In this document: positions 35,861 through 43,441 of the stretch, piece by piece | How positions within the stretch are numbered: the stretch's first letter is position 1 | How the letters are laid out: each line of letters begins with the position of its first letter | Assembly: GCA_910585785.1 (NCBI GenBank) | Contig: CAJUEV010000001.1 | Location: forward strand, 62,001-126,000 | Source: an uncultured Christensenella sp. | Lineage (GTDB): Bacteria > Bacillota > Clostridia > Christensenellales > Borkfalkiaceae | Length of the DNA: 64,000 nucleotides | Reading direction: 5' to 3' | Notes under the pieces: model-generated | Told to the model about the DNA's origin: nothing | What the model saw: only the letters and a program-made list of their open reading frames with translations | Databases searched by the model: none | Translations under genes and position numbers: made by a program

Positions 35861-36202
35861 TTAAAAATTTCCGCCGTCGTAACCCCAGTTTTCAACGCCG
35901 TGATAAGTGACGTAAACGCAATTTCCGTCTATGCCCAGCGTTTCATTTAAAATCGCGCACACCGCTTCCGTCATTTTTTCACTGTCGGAAGAAGCGACTT
36001 TGCCGAAAACGCTTATTGAAACGTACGCGCCTTTTTCAAGTTTTTCGCCTGCAAAATACAAAGAGTACTCGTCGGTTATGCCGACCATAAGATAACTTTC
36101 GGGCTTATGCAGCAAACTTACGCTTTTGCCGAAAGCCGTTTTCAATTTTTCTTTTTGTGCGTCCGTCAGTTTTTGCGTGACCCTGCAATCGATAAAAGGC
36201 AT
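35861..36202 (-). CDS. MIF-family tautomerase
   Basis: A 113-aa protein of the macrophage-migration-inhibitory-factor family (phenylpyruvate/dopachrome tautomerase fold, trimeric). Pro-2, exposed after Met removal (MPFIDCRV), is the catalytic base; ESYLMVGI corresponds to the K/I-V-G active-site strand, and YVTYHGVENWGYDGGNF ends the protein as in MIF. Bacterial homologues are uncommon and their role is unknown. AAGGAG precedes the ATG. It sits in a tilS-GNAT-MIF-hpt run on one strand. Confidence 0.88.
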   Translation of the reverse strand: MPFIDCRVTQKLTDAQKEKLKTAFGKSVSLLHKPESYLMVGITDEYSLYFAGEKLEKGAYVSISVFGKVASSDSEKMTEAVCAILNETLGIDGNCVYVTYHGVENWGYDGGNF

Positions 36203-36213
36203 TTTATTACTCC

Positions 36214-36993
36214 TTACAACACTATGTGTTTATTAATTGAATTGGTAAACTCCGCCGTTTTTGCGGTGACTTCCGTCCACGCAGGATAAAACCCGCACTT
36301 TATGGCGTTGCGCACCGATTTTATGTTGGACCACGCCGCACAATAAAACGGAATTTTGCCTATTGACAATATTTCTTCGGCAAGCGCGCTTGTCAGGGCG
36401 CTTGCAACTCCCCTGCGGCGGTATTCGGGCAGAACGTCCACGCCAATCTGGCGCATATTTTCGCAGTCAGCACTGCAAGCGGCAAAACCAATAAGTTTTC
36501 CGTTATCATACGCGCCGAAGCCGAACTCGTCAAGCTCTTTTCTGTCCTTGCAAAGCGCGTTGCTCCATTGCGGCGTGTACAACCCCTCAAAATCACGCTT
36601 GCGCAACATCTTAATTTGATATGCGCAAGGCAACTTTTTCAACAAATATAAATCGGGTAAAAAATATTCAGCCATAAAGCAGACGCGCAATCCGCGGGTT
36701 TGCAAAAAGTCGTTAAGCACGTGTAAATTAGGCGTTTCGAAGCAGCGGTAACCGTCGAACATAGAAATGTACGCGCTGACTTTATCGGCGATTTCAGCGT
36801 TTACCGAGGCAACCACGTTGTTGCCGTAGGAAACCAAAGCGCACTCGAAAGGCAGTTGCAGGTATTTGCGAACGCCGGCGTTTGCCGCGGATACCACCGT
36901 CACGTTTTCCGTCAAAAGAAAGTCTTCCGCCCTGCAATTAAGTTCAAGCGCGGACTGCTGCATAGCGGCGCGCAAAATAGTTGCGTTATCCAT
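36214..36993 (-). CDS. GNAT-family N-acetyltransferase
   Basis: A 259-aa protein with an N-terminal unassigned half and a C-terminal GNAT fold. The acetyl-CoA pyrophosphate loop is VLPEYRRRGVASALTSALAEE (about residues 187-207), and the strand-4 region is GKLIGFAACSAD. The substrate is unknown. It follows tilS by 5 nt without a ribosome site, so it is probably translated by reinitiation. Confidence 0.85.
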   Translation of the reverse strand: MDNATILRAAMQQSALELNCRAEDFLLTENVTVVSAANAGVRKYLQLPFECALVSYGNNVVASVNAEIADKVSAYISMFDGYRCFETPNLHVLNDFLQTRGLRVCFMAEYFLPDLYLLKKLPCAYQIKMLRKRDFEGLYTPQWSNALCKDRKELDEFGFGAYDNGKLIGFAACSADCENMRQIGVDVLPEYRRRGVASALTSALAEEILSIGKIPFYCAAWSNIKSVRNAIKCGFYPAWTEVTAKTAEFTNSINKHIVL

Positions 36994-36998
36994 TTAAA

Positions 36999-38405
36999 TT
37001 ATTTGAAACGCGCGTAATCGGCGCATAGTATGCATCCGACGCGCTGCGTTTTGTCGGTTATTTTTATTTTATCGGAAATTTCAACCCCGCAAACAGCGTA
37101 AATTTCGCTGCCGAGCGCAATCAACGGCACAAGCCCGCGCAGCCGCAAAGGTATTTTTTTATCGGTGAAATAGTCGCCTAAGTTTTTGCAGCCGCCGCCG
37201 AATTTTTGAAACCTGTCGCCCTTGCGCATAAATCTTATTGTCGCGCCCGCGGGAATTTTATCGCAGTCGAATTTCAAAATTTTTATGTCTTCCGCGGAAA
37301 GGACAGTTTCTTTTACCGCTTTTTCAAGCGTTGCGGAAAGCGCCGAAACGTCGCAAACCGCGGCATATTGCCCGCCGAAACCGTTTTTTTGCGATAAAAC
37401 GTATTCATTGAAGTCCGACTGCCCGTCAGAAAGTAAATTTAAACAATTTGCAAGGCAAACGGAAATTTTTCCGTCCTCTTTAAAAGCGACAAAGTCTAAA
37501 AAGTAGAATTTTTTGCCGTTTCCGCAAAATTGCAGATTATACAACCGCTCGATTTGCTCGGCAGTGTAATCCTTAACAAGCGGATTTAAGTATTTAAGCG
37601 CCGACACCGCCGCGCGCATAAACAAGGGCTTTTGCTCGCAAAAATTTACGTAAACGCCGCATAGTGCGGGTTCTATCAATTTTTTTCGGCTTATTTCTTC
37701 CGCAAAATATTTTTCGTCCTCGGCGGCAAGCCGCGAAAAACGGAATATGCTTTTTGTGGCGGAAGGCACCGCTTCTTCAAGCCTTGGAAGCACGTTAAGT
37801 CTTATATAATTGCGGGTGTAACAGTCATCTGCGTTGGTTTCGTCCTCGACGAAAGGCACGCCGTTTACCCTAACGTACTCGTCTATTTCCTCTCTTGTAC
37901 AGCCTATAAGCGGGCGGATAACTTTCACCGAGCCCCCGTCTTCAAATTTATTTTGCGCAGTAATTTCCCCGTCGCAAATTCCCGTCAAGCCGGAAAGCGC
38001 CGCCCCCCTTGCAAGGTTGAACAACACCGTTTCGGCATTGTCGTTCATATGATGCGCGGTGGCGACCGCGTCCGCCCCGAACATTGACGCCGCTTTTAAA
38101 TAGCACTCTCTGCGCCAATCTCTGGCGGCGGTTTCAACGCTTACCCCGCGGTTTTTTGACAGCGCCGCGCAGTTCTCCTCAAAACACACAATCGGCACGC
38201 CAGCCTGATTGCAAAAGTCTTTTACAAACGCGCTGTCCTCTGCGGAGCAAGCGCGCAATTTATGGTCGCAATTGACTGCGCAGACGGAAATTTTATATTG
38301 CCCCGCACCGAGCATAAGACAGTGCAGAAGCGCCATCGAATCGCGCCCGCCCGAAAGGGCCACGCATATTTTTTTGCCGCGGTATTGCGCAAGGTTTAAC
38401 TTCAT
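36999..38405 (-). CDS. tilS: tRNA(Ile)-lysidine synthase
   Basis: A 468-aa ATP-dependent ligase that converts C34 of tRNA-Ile(CAU) to lysidine. The PP-loop is ALSGGRDSMALLH (~residues 16-28), followed by the family HHMNDNAETVLFNLARG. The C-terminal TilS domains are present (GDRFQKFGG-like RKGDRFQKFGGGCKNLGDYF). I start at 38405; an upstream in-frame start would run through the promoter. There is no Shine-Dalgarno. The gene is divergent from a tRNA operon. Confidence 0.93.
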   Translation of the reverse strand: MKLNLAQYRGKKICVALSGGRDSMALLHCLMLGAGQYKISVCAVNCDHKLRACSAEDSAFVKDFCNQAGVPIVCFEENCAALSKNRGVSVETAARDWRRECYLKAASMFGADAVATAHHMNDNAETVLFNLARGAALSGLTGICDGEITAQNKFEDGGSVKVIRPLIGCTREEIDEYVRVNGVPFVEDETNADDCYTRNYIRLNVLPRLEEAVPSATKSIFRFSRLAAEDEKYFAEEISRKKLIEPALCGVYVNFCEQKPLFMRAAVSALKYLNPLVKDYTAEQIERLYNLQFCGNGKKFYFLDFVAFKEDGKISVCLANCLNLLSDGQSDFNEYVLSQKNGFGGQYAAVCDVSALSATLEKAVKETVLSAEDIKILKFDCDKIPAGATIRFMRKGDRFQKFGGGCKNLGDYFTDKKIPLRLRGLVPLIALGSEIYAVCGVEISDKIKITDKTQRVGCILCADYARFK

Positions 38406-38412
38406 ATTAAGA

Positions 38413-38440
38413 ATTATATCACAAAAAAACACGATTGCAA
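38413..38440 (-). promoter_or_regulatory. tilS promoter, predicted leaderless start
   Basis: Minus strand: TTGCAA (38435-38440), a 16-nt spacer and TATAAT (38413-38418) preceded by TGA. Seven nt separate it from the ATG, so the leader is 0-1 nt. The -35 is identical to that of prmA. Confidence 0.7.
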
Positions 38441-38489
38441 CAAAGTAAATCAAATAAAATAAAAATATTTACAAACTCCGAAAAAACGG

Positions 38490-38518
38490 TTGACAAATTA
38501 TTTTTAATTTAATATTAT
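38490..38518 (+). promoter_or_regulatory. Promoter of the tRNA operon
   Basis: TTGACA (38490-38495), a 17-nt spacer and TATTAT (38513-38518), about 28 nt before the first tRNA. Confidence 0.8.
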
Positions 38519-38545
38519 TATATAGCCTTGTCACAGGGCAGTTAT

Positions 38546-38623
<78 letters not shown>

Positions 38624-38655
38624 AATTTTGACCGCCTTGGTTATGGCGGCGTAAC

Positions 38656-38733
38656 GGCGACGTAGCTTAGTTGGTCTATAGCGGCCGGTTCATACCCGGC
38701 AGGTCGGCGGTTCGAATCCACCCGTCGCTACCA
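38656..38733 (+). tRNA. tRNA-Met (CAT), elongator
   Basis: Acceptor GGCGACG pairs with CGTCGCT (G1-U72 wobble), D-arm GCTTAGTTGG, anticodon stem GCCGG/CCGGC around TTCATAC, T arm GGCGG-TTCGAAT-CCACC (one C-A mismatch), A73 and encoded CCA. It resembles Bacillota elongator tRNA-Met. The CAT anticodon beside tilS raises tRNA-Ile2, but the GGCGACGTAGCTTAG start argues for Met. Confidence 0.85.
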
Positions 38734-38863
38734 AAGATAATTCCGCTTATAAAGCGTAATTTATAAAAAGGTTGTTTCCGCAACCTTCCGATTTGAAAAT
38801 TTTTGTTGCATAATTAAAATTTTAAGTTATGCCCAGAAGCGTTCTTATCGAAAAATAACGACC

Positions 38864-38938
38864 GGCCCGTTGGTCAAGCGGTTAAGACATCACCCTTTCA
38901 CGGTGGTAACATGGGTTCGATTCCCGTACGGGTCACCA
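38864..38938 (+). tRNA. tRNA-Glu (TTC)
   Basis: Acceptor GGCCCGT pairs with ACGGGTC. Anticodon loop CTTTCAC gives TTC on a TCACC/GGTGG stem, the T arm has TTCGATT, and CCA is encoded. A terminator follows directly. Confidence 0.95.
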
Positions 38939-38940
38939 GA

Positions 38941-38977
38941 AAAACAAGCGATTTTGAATAAAAATCGCTTGTTTTTT
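38941..38977 (+). terminator. Terminator of the tRNA operon
   Basis: AAACAAGCGATTTT and AAAATCGCTTGTTT form a long stem followed by a T tract, 3 nt after the tRNA-Glu CCA. Confidence 0.85.
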
Positions 38978-39056
38978 GCTTATTTTAGGTAATTTTTATG
39001 AGTTGTGCGACAATTGTGCGACAATTTTTTAAAAAGCCTTCTTCTTCGTCCAATAT

Positions 39057-39104
39057 AAACAGCCCGCCTTTCCCGTAGTTACCATAGGGAATTAAAGGTA
39101 AGCC
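39057..39104 (-). repeat. Short dispersed repeat, copy 1
   Basis: Minus-strand text CCCTATGG, 13 nt, GGCGGGCTGTTT. The same two blocks at the same spacing occur on the plus strand at 49068-49100, so the copies are inverted and 10 kb apart. It lies just past the serine recombinase gene. Confidence 0.6.
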
Positions 39105-39120
39105 GCAGGATTTAGAGATT

Positions 39121-39145
39121 AAGGCGTGGCGTGAAGCCACGCCTT
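39121..39145. terminator. Hairpin after the serine recombinase gene
   Basis: AAGGCGTGGC-GTGAA-GCCACGCCTT, a perfect 10-bp stem with T residues following on the plus strand. It can terminate transcription entering from the tRNA side, and weakly from the recombinase side. Confidence 0.6.
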
Positions 39146-39173
39146 TTCTCTTGTCTTGGTTTAGCTGCTTGTG

Positions 39174-40841
39174 TCAGTTGTAGGTTTCGTCATCGTCGAA
39201 GAACTGCGGCTCGATTGTGCCCACGAAATTATAGACTATTTCAACGGTCTGTCTGTAATGTCCGTTTATTTTCGTTTTCTCGTGGACGATTACCTTGTCA
39301 ATGAACGAGCGCAGAATTTCGGGCGTGAGCTCTTCAAAATTGCTGTACTTGTAGATGAGCATCATAAAATCGAGTATCTTATCATCTTGCGCTTTTGCTT
39401 TCTCGATTTCCGCTTTCAGAATTTTGACGCGCTCTTTGAGCGTGGCTTGTTCCGTTTCGTATGTATCGCTCATATTCAAATACCGTTCTTCCGAGATTTT
39501 ACACGCAACCTTATCTTCGTATAAGCTCTCAATTATCTTGTCGAGCTTGTCAATGCGTTCTTCCGAATTTTCTATTTCGCGTTGGTTCTCTTTGAGTTCC
39601 TTTTTCGTTTTCGCTTCGGCGTCCTTGCGTAAGGTCTGTAAAAATTCTTCGTTGTGGTTCTTGGCAAAGTGGATTGTGCGACGCAAATCGTCTTGTATGA
39701 TTGCCGTTACCGCTTTCACGGTTATTTGGTGTGAGCCGCAAATGCGCTTCTTCTGTTTACGGTAAGTAGAACAGTTAAAGTATTCCGCTTGCTTTATAGT
39801 GGTACACCTGCAAAGATACATTTTCTTTCCGCAGTCTGCACAGTACAACATTCCCGACAGCGGACTCATTTCTCCCATATCGGTAGGGCGGCGTTTGTTC
39901 TCGCGTATCTTCTGAACGGTGTCGAAAGTCTGCTTGTCTATGATTGCTTCCTGCGTGTTCTCGAAAATCACCCAATCTTCTCTCGGTAATTCAATACGCC
40001 TTTTCGATTTGTACGACTTCTTGTAGCTCTTGAAGTTCACGGTACAGCCTGTGTATTCCAAGTTTTCAAGAATGCCCGACACCGTTTGTTGCGACCATAT
40101 TTCCGAGCTTTCTCGTATTTTCAAAGACGTGGGTAAGCCGTGATTATGGAAGTAGACGACGGGCGTTTCAACTTTTCGCTCGGTAAGTATCCGCGCAATT
40201 TGTGTCGGACCGTAACCTTGCATACAGAGCTTGAAAATCTCTCTTACGATTTCCGCGCCATTCTCGTCTATAATCCATTTTTCTATATCTTCGGGACTTT
40301 TCTTATATCCGAGCGGCGGTATCGTCGTAATGTGTTTGCCCGAATTGCCTTTGGCACGGACAACTGCCTTGATTTTCTTACTGCAATCTTTGGCGTACAT
40401 TTCGTTGAGTATGTTTTTGAACGGTGTAATATCGTCATCGGGATTGGTTTCGCTGTCCACTTGGTCGTAGATTGCTATAAACCTTACGTCGGCTTCGGCA
40501 AGATAATATTTCGTGTAGTAGCCTACAAGAATGTGATTCCTGCCAAATCTCGACATATCCTTGACGATAACGGTAGATATTTTCCCGTTGTCCACGTCGG
40601 CCATCATACGCTTGAAGTCGGGGCGGTCAAAGTTGCTTCCCGAATATCCGTCGTCCACGTAAAACTTTACGTTGCGTAAACGGTTTTCGTCCGCATACTT
40701 TTGTAACAGCATTTTTGGGTTACGGATACTGTTGGAATCGCCGTCCAAATCGTCGTCGCAGGACAGTCTGCAATAGCAAGCCGTCCATTGTTCTTCTGCA
40801 CTTTTTACTTTCTTATATTTAATTCTCGGTTGCAAATTCAT
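39174..40841 (-). CDS. Large serine recombinase (Tn4451 TnpX-like) of a mobilizable element
   Basis: A 555-aa site-specific recombinase for excision and integration of the element. The N-terminal resolvase domain carries the catalytic Ser in CRLSCDDD (~residue 27) and the family DDGYSGSNFDRPDFKRM and KDMSRFGRN segments. The recombinase domain (~190-300) and a zinc-ribbon (CADCGKKMYLCRC ... Cys) follow, then a coiled coil (~390-480). GGGAGG lies 9 nt before the ATG, which overlaps the TnpW-like stop as ATGA. The frame stays open for ~62 codons after its TGA. Confidence 0.93.
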   Translation of the reverse strand: MNLQPRIKYKKVKSAEEQWTACYCRLSCDDDLDGDSNSIRNPKMLLQKYADENRLRNVKFYVDDGYSGSNFDRPDFKRMMADVDNGKISTVIVKDMSRFGRNHILVGYYTKYYLAEADVRFIAIYDQVDSETNPDDDITPFKNILNEMYAKDCSKKIKAVVRAKGNSGKHITTIPPLGYKKSPEDIEKWIIDENGAEIVREIFKLCMQGYGPTQIARILTERKVETPVVYFHNHGLPTSLKIRESSEIWSQQTVSGILENLEYTGCTVNFKSYKKSYKSKRRIELPREDWVIFENTQEAIIDKQTFDTVQKIRENKRRPTDMGEMSPLSGMLYCADCGKKMYLCRCTTIKQAEYFNCSTYRKQKKRICGSHQITVKAVTAIIQDDLRRTIHFAKNHNEEFLQTLRKDAEAKTKKELKENQREIENSEERIDKLDKIIESLYEDKVACKISEERYLNMSDTYETEQATLKERVKILKAEIEKAKAQDDKILDFMMLIYKYSNFEELTPEILRSFIDKVIVHEKTKINGHYRQTVEIVYNFVGTIEPQFFDDDETYN

Positions 40842-41080
40842 TGTTTATTACCTCCCGAATTGCAACTCCCAAGCGATTGCTTATGAGATAACCGAATAGG
40901 GACAGACGGTTGCAATGCTTCGTCGATATTCCGCTCGATTAGTCTTTTTGTAATGTCGAACGCCGTAGTTGTTTCGGCGTTTGACTTTTCACGGGATATA
41001 ACGGTATAGACCGTGTTCCCTATAACTTTTTCACGGCTTCTTACAAATGCGCCGTTCTCTTGTTCGTAGTAGTAAGACAA
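40838..41080 (-). CDS. TnpW-like small transposon protein
   Basis: An 80-aa protein whose core EKVIGNTVYTVISREKSN and TTAFDITKRLIERNID resembles the TnpW proteins that accompany Tn4451-type recombinases. The first permitted start is TTG at 41080, but no ribosome site precedes it. In the same frame, AAGGAG is followed 7 nt later by ATA (41117-41119) then AAT AAG AAC AAG, which looks like the true N-terminus with AUA in place of AUG. Coupled to the recombinase by ATGA. Function is unknown. Confidence 0.7.
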   Translation of the reverse strand: MSYYYEQENGAFVRSREKVIGNTVYTVISREKSNAETTTAFDITKRLIERNIDEALQPSVPIRLSHKQSLGSCNSGGNKQ

Positions 41081-41205
41081 TATATCTGCCTTAGGTGTGG
41101 TTGCCTTGTTCTTATTTATAATGGTACTCCTTGTCTGAAATCGGGCGTTTCAAGTTATTTTCTCCCGTTCCGCAAGAAGAACACATAGTTTGATTTGCTT
41201 TTCGG

Positions 41206-41424
41206 TTACTGTCCGTTTTTCTCTCTCAATGCGGCTTCTTCTAATAATGATTTATATCCCGCTTCTATAAGACGTACTTTCGTGTAACCGTTTTTAATTA
41301 AAAATGCGTTTATTTCTTCTGCCTGTTTTCTCGGCACGCTCGTCCCCCAAACCAAACTCTTTGCTTTGCGTTCTTCTCTGTGCCGTTCTTCGTAATTCTT
41401 ATCTTTTTCCGCTCTCGGTTTCAT
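41206..41424 (-). CDS. Small charged accessory protein of the mobilizable element
   Basis: A 72-aa, Lys/Glu-rich protein (VWGTSVPRKQAEEINAFLI) with two helices, of a type often found between relaxase and recombinase genes in gut Bacillota elements. It may be a ribbon-helix-helix-like DNA-binding protein, but the match is weak. GGAGGG lies 5 nt before the ATG. Confidence 0.7.
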   Translation of the reverse strand: MKPRAEKDKNYEERHREERKAKSLVWGTSVPRKQAEEINAFLIKNGYTKVRLIEAGYKSLLEEAALREKNGQ

Positions 41425-41539
41425 AATACCCTCCGTATATATATGTGTCGTATTGACACGCCTTTTTCTTATTATACGCTTTTATGGGTATCTTGTCAAC
41501 GGAATCTGATAGAGTAGTAGAACGGTTTTTAATGATTTT

Positions 41540-42734
41540 TTACTTTGACCACCAATTCTTTGAAGATTTCACAGGCGATTTCGGCGCATTCTTGCGCTCG
41601 GTTGCCGTGCGCTTTGCTTCTTCCAATTTGTCTGGCGCGTACTCGGTAAGGAATAGCAAGAACTCTTTGTGCTTTTCCAATTCGGGTATGCGTCGCTCGG
41701 CTTTCTGCAATTCCGAAAAAAGGTTTTCACGGTCTTTGTCCGTGATTTTCTTTTCTTCTTTGAGCCGCTTATACTCGGTAGTAAGTCCGACAATCATCTT
41801 GCGTAACTTCGTAGGAGATAACGGAAGATTGCCGCTCATCGCTTCTTTGAAAGCGTCTAAATATTCCTGCAACGGCTTCATTTCTTCCAACGCTTTATCC
41901 CTTGTTTCTACGGCGGTTTGCGCTTGCTCGATTATTTCTTCGGCGTGGACTTTTTCTTGTTCAAGACTTGCAAGCTCGGCTTCCTGTTGTGCTTTCTGCC
42001 ATTGATACTTTGTCGTATGCTTTTTATTGCTTCCGACTTCGCCGCGATCCAAACCGTAGCGAATTCCTATTTGCTCGTTAAAGCTGTCCTGCAAATTGCC
42101 GTAAGATAACTGTCCGCCGCGCTCGCTCCAAAAGTCCGAGCTACATAGTTTCGGCTGTTCTAAACTGACATATTCGTAAACGCTTTTGCCGTGTTCGTCT
42201 TTCTTCTGAATAGGCGAGCCTTTTTCGTTCCGCTTAACTTTTCCGTCCGCGCCTTTCTCATAGACTTTCTTTTTGGCGGTGTCAACTATTGGTATGTAGT
42301 AGAGCTGTAAGTGCGGCGTTTTTTCGTCAACGTGGATAACGGCAGACAGTATGTTTTTATCCGTTCCTTTATAGCCGATTGACTGTAATGCAAACTCGTA
42401 GCAACGATTGAAAAACTCCATTACCGCATACGGTGTTTCTTCGCCTTTCTTCCAACCGAGCCACTCGAAAAACTCCGTATCCGAAGTTATAATCATACCT
42501 TCAAAAGCAACTGACTTTTTCTTCTCGCGGAAGGTTGCGTTTAACGTTTGCATAGTCTTTTTCCATTGCGCCGTTAAGCCGCCCTTCCGACCTTTTGAAA
42601 TACAGATTGAGCGGTGTGCGCTCGCTGTCTATATCTTCGTGGCGGTGGTGCTTGCTCGTGCGTTCCGTTTCGCCGCCGATTTTACCTAAACTGCCTTTTG
42701 TAAACTGTTCTATTCTGACTACCTGATAGCTTAT
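41540..42734 (-). pseudogene. MobV-family relaxase (TnpZ/Mob-Pre), frameshifted
   Basis: Two frames together encode one relaxase. The N-terminal part starts at ATA (42732-42734), 9 nt after GGAGG, and reads SYQVVRIEQFTKGSLGKIGG to YFKRSE. The frame then shifts by one base in the GGGCGGC run near 42580-42585. It continues as GGLTAQWKKTMQTLNATF and FEGMIITSDTEFFEW, with the metal/active-site region SAVIHVDEKTPHLQLYYIP. The C-terminal part alone has an ATG at 42553. MobV relaxases nick oriT for mobilization by a helper element. With the frameshift and the AUA start it is probably defective, unless the shift is a sequence error. Confidence 0.8.
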
Positions 42735-42798
42735 AATTCTGTTCCTCCAATGAATAATGTTTCCTGCAAACCAAAGCCCCCTGCAAGGGCGAACTTGG

Positions 42799-42927
42799 CT
42801 ACTTGTAGCCTAGTGAGATATGGATATACTCCGCATATCCCGTTTTGTCCGTCCAAGCAGTGGTGTTTTGATTTTGTACTGTCTTGTGATTTTGCTTGTC
42901 GATTAAGGCGGTCTGATTGTCATTGAT
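42799..42927 (-). pseudogene. Short open frame without a start codon upstream of mobV
   Basis: A 42-codon frame (NDNQTALIDKQNHKTVQNQN, then TAWTDKTGYAEYIHISLGYK) looks protein-like. It follows GGAGG but begins with ATC; the ATG nearby is out of frame and gives only a 6-residue peptide. Either the start was lost by a small indel, or it is not translated. It overlaps the two hairpins proposed as oriT. Confidence 0.35.
42803..42850. other. Candidate oriT region: two adjacent hairpins upstream of mobV
   Basis: GGCTAC-TT-GTAGCC is followed by TAGTGAG, and then GGATAT...ATATCC. A stem-loop next to a TAGTG-type sequence just upstream of a MobV gene fits the layout of MobV-type origins such as pMV158, but the nick site itself is not proven. 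Confidence 0.3.
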
Positions 42928-43441
42928 TTTACCTCCGAATTATGATTATTTATATCTTCGTCCACGCAAGAAAGAGCGGGAAAGATACCGTAAAAAAGGC
43001 GCGAAAAAAGCCGCTGATTACTTCTTGTATCACCGACTTCTAACCGTGTTTAGCAACATAATGTGCTCTATGATGGTTGGTCATTCTATTAAGTTAGAGA
43101 ATTGATTTTAGTGCCGTTTTCCGAAAAAATCGTACACTCATAAAAGCCTATCACGGCTTACGAATTTTGCGTAACAAAACAAAACTTACGCCCTTTCCGT
43201 AAGCTAAGCCACGGGCGGCTATACTGCCCAAACCTTCCGCGTCCTAAGAGCTGTCGCTCATTGCGGAATCTGCCTAACTCATAACCGTTATCCGTTCGGC
43301 ACACCCTTTCAAAAGGGTACAATACCACTCATTACACTACTGTGGTATGCTATGTATTTTATCACTATGACAGTATAAAGTTAATAGATTTTCAAAACAA
43401 ATGTTTGCAATTTTTGGAAAGTTTTGTCGAAAAGCGACTTT
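42928..43441. other. Gene-free right end of the mobilizable element
   Basis: I see no supportable gene here. It contains several palindromes: CTTACG...CGTAAG near 43187-43205, ACCCTTT-CA-AAAGGGT near 43303-43319, and ATACCAC...GTGGTAT near 43322-43349. The element's right end and its recombination site probably lie here, but no repeat of the left end pins them. A 62-codon plus-strand frame at 42917 is Arg/Lys-rich and lacks a ribosome site. Confidence 0.5.

Noticed and set aside
38656..38733. tRNA-Ile2 (CAT, lysidine-modified) because tilS is adjacent
   Set aside because: Acceptor, D-arm and T-arm sequences follow elongator tRNA-Met; divergent placement beside tilS alone is not evidence.
38985..39176. 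TGA recoding at the end of the recombinase gene
   Set aside because: Many other genes here stop at TGA (for example rsmE, prmA and the ATGA overlaps), so TGA is a normal stop; the open extension is noted only as a curiosity.
42917..43105. 62-codon plus-strand frame in the mobile element
   Set aside because: No ribosome site, composition typical of an A/T-rich shadow frame, and no similarity to element proteins.
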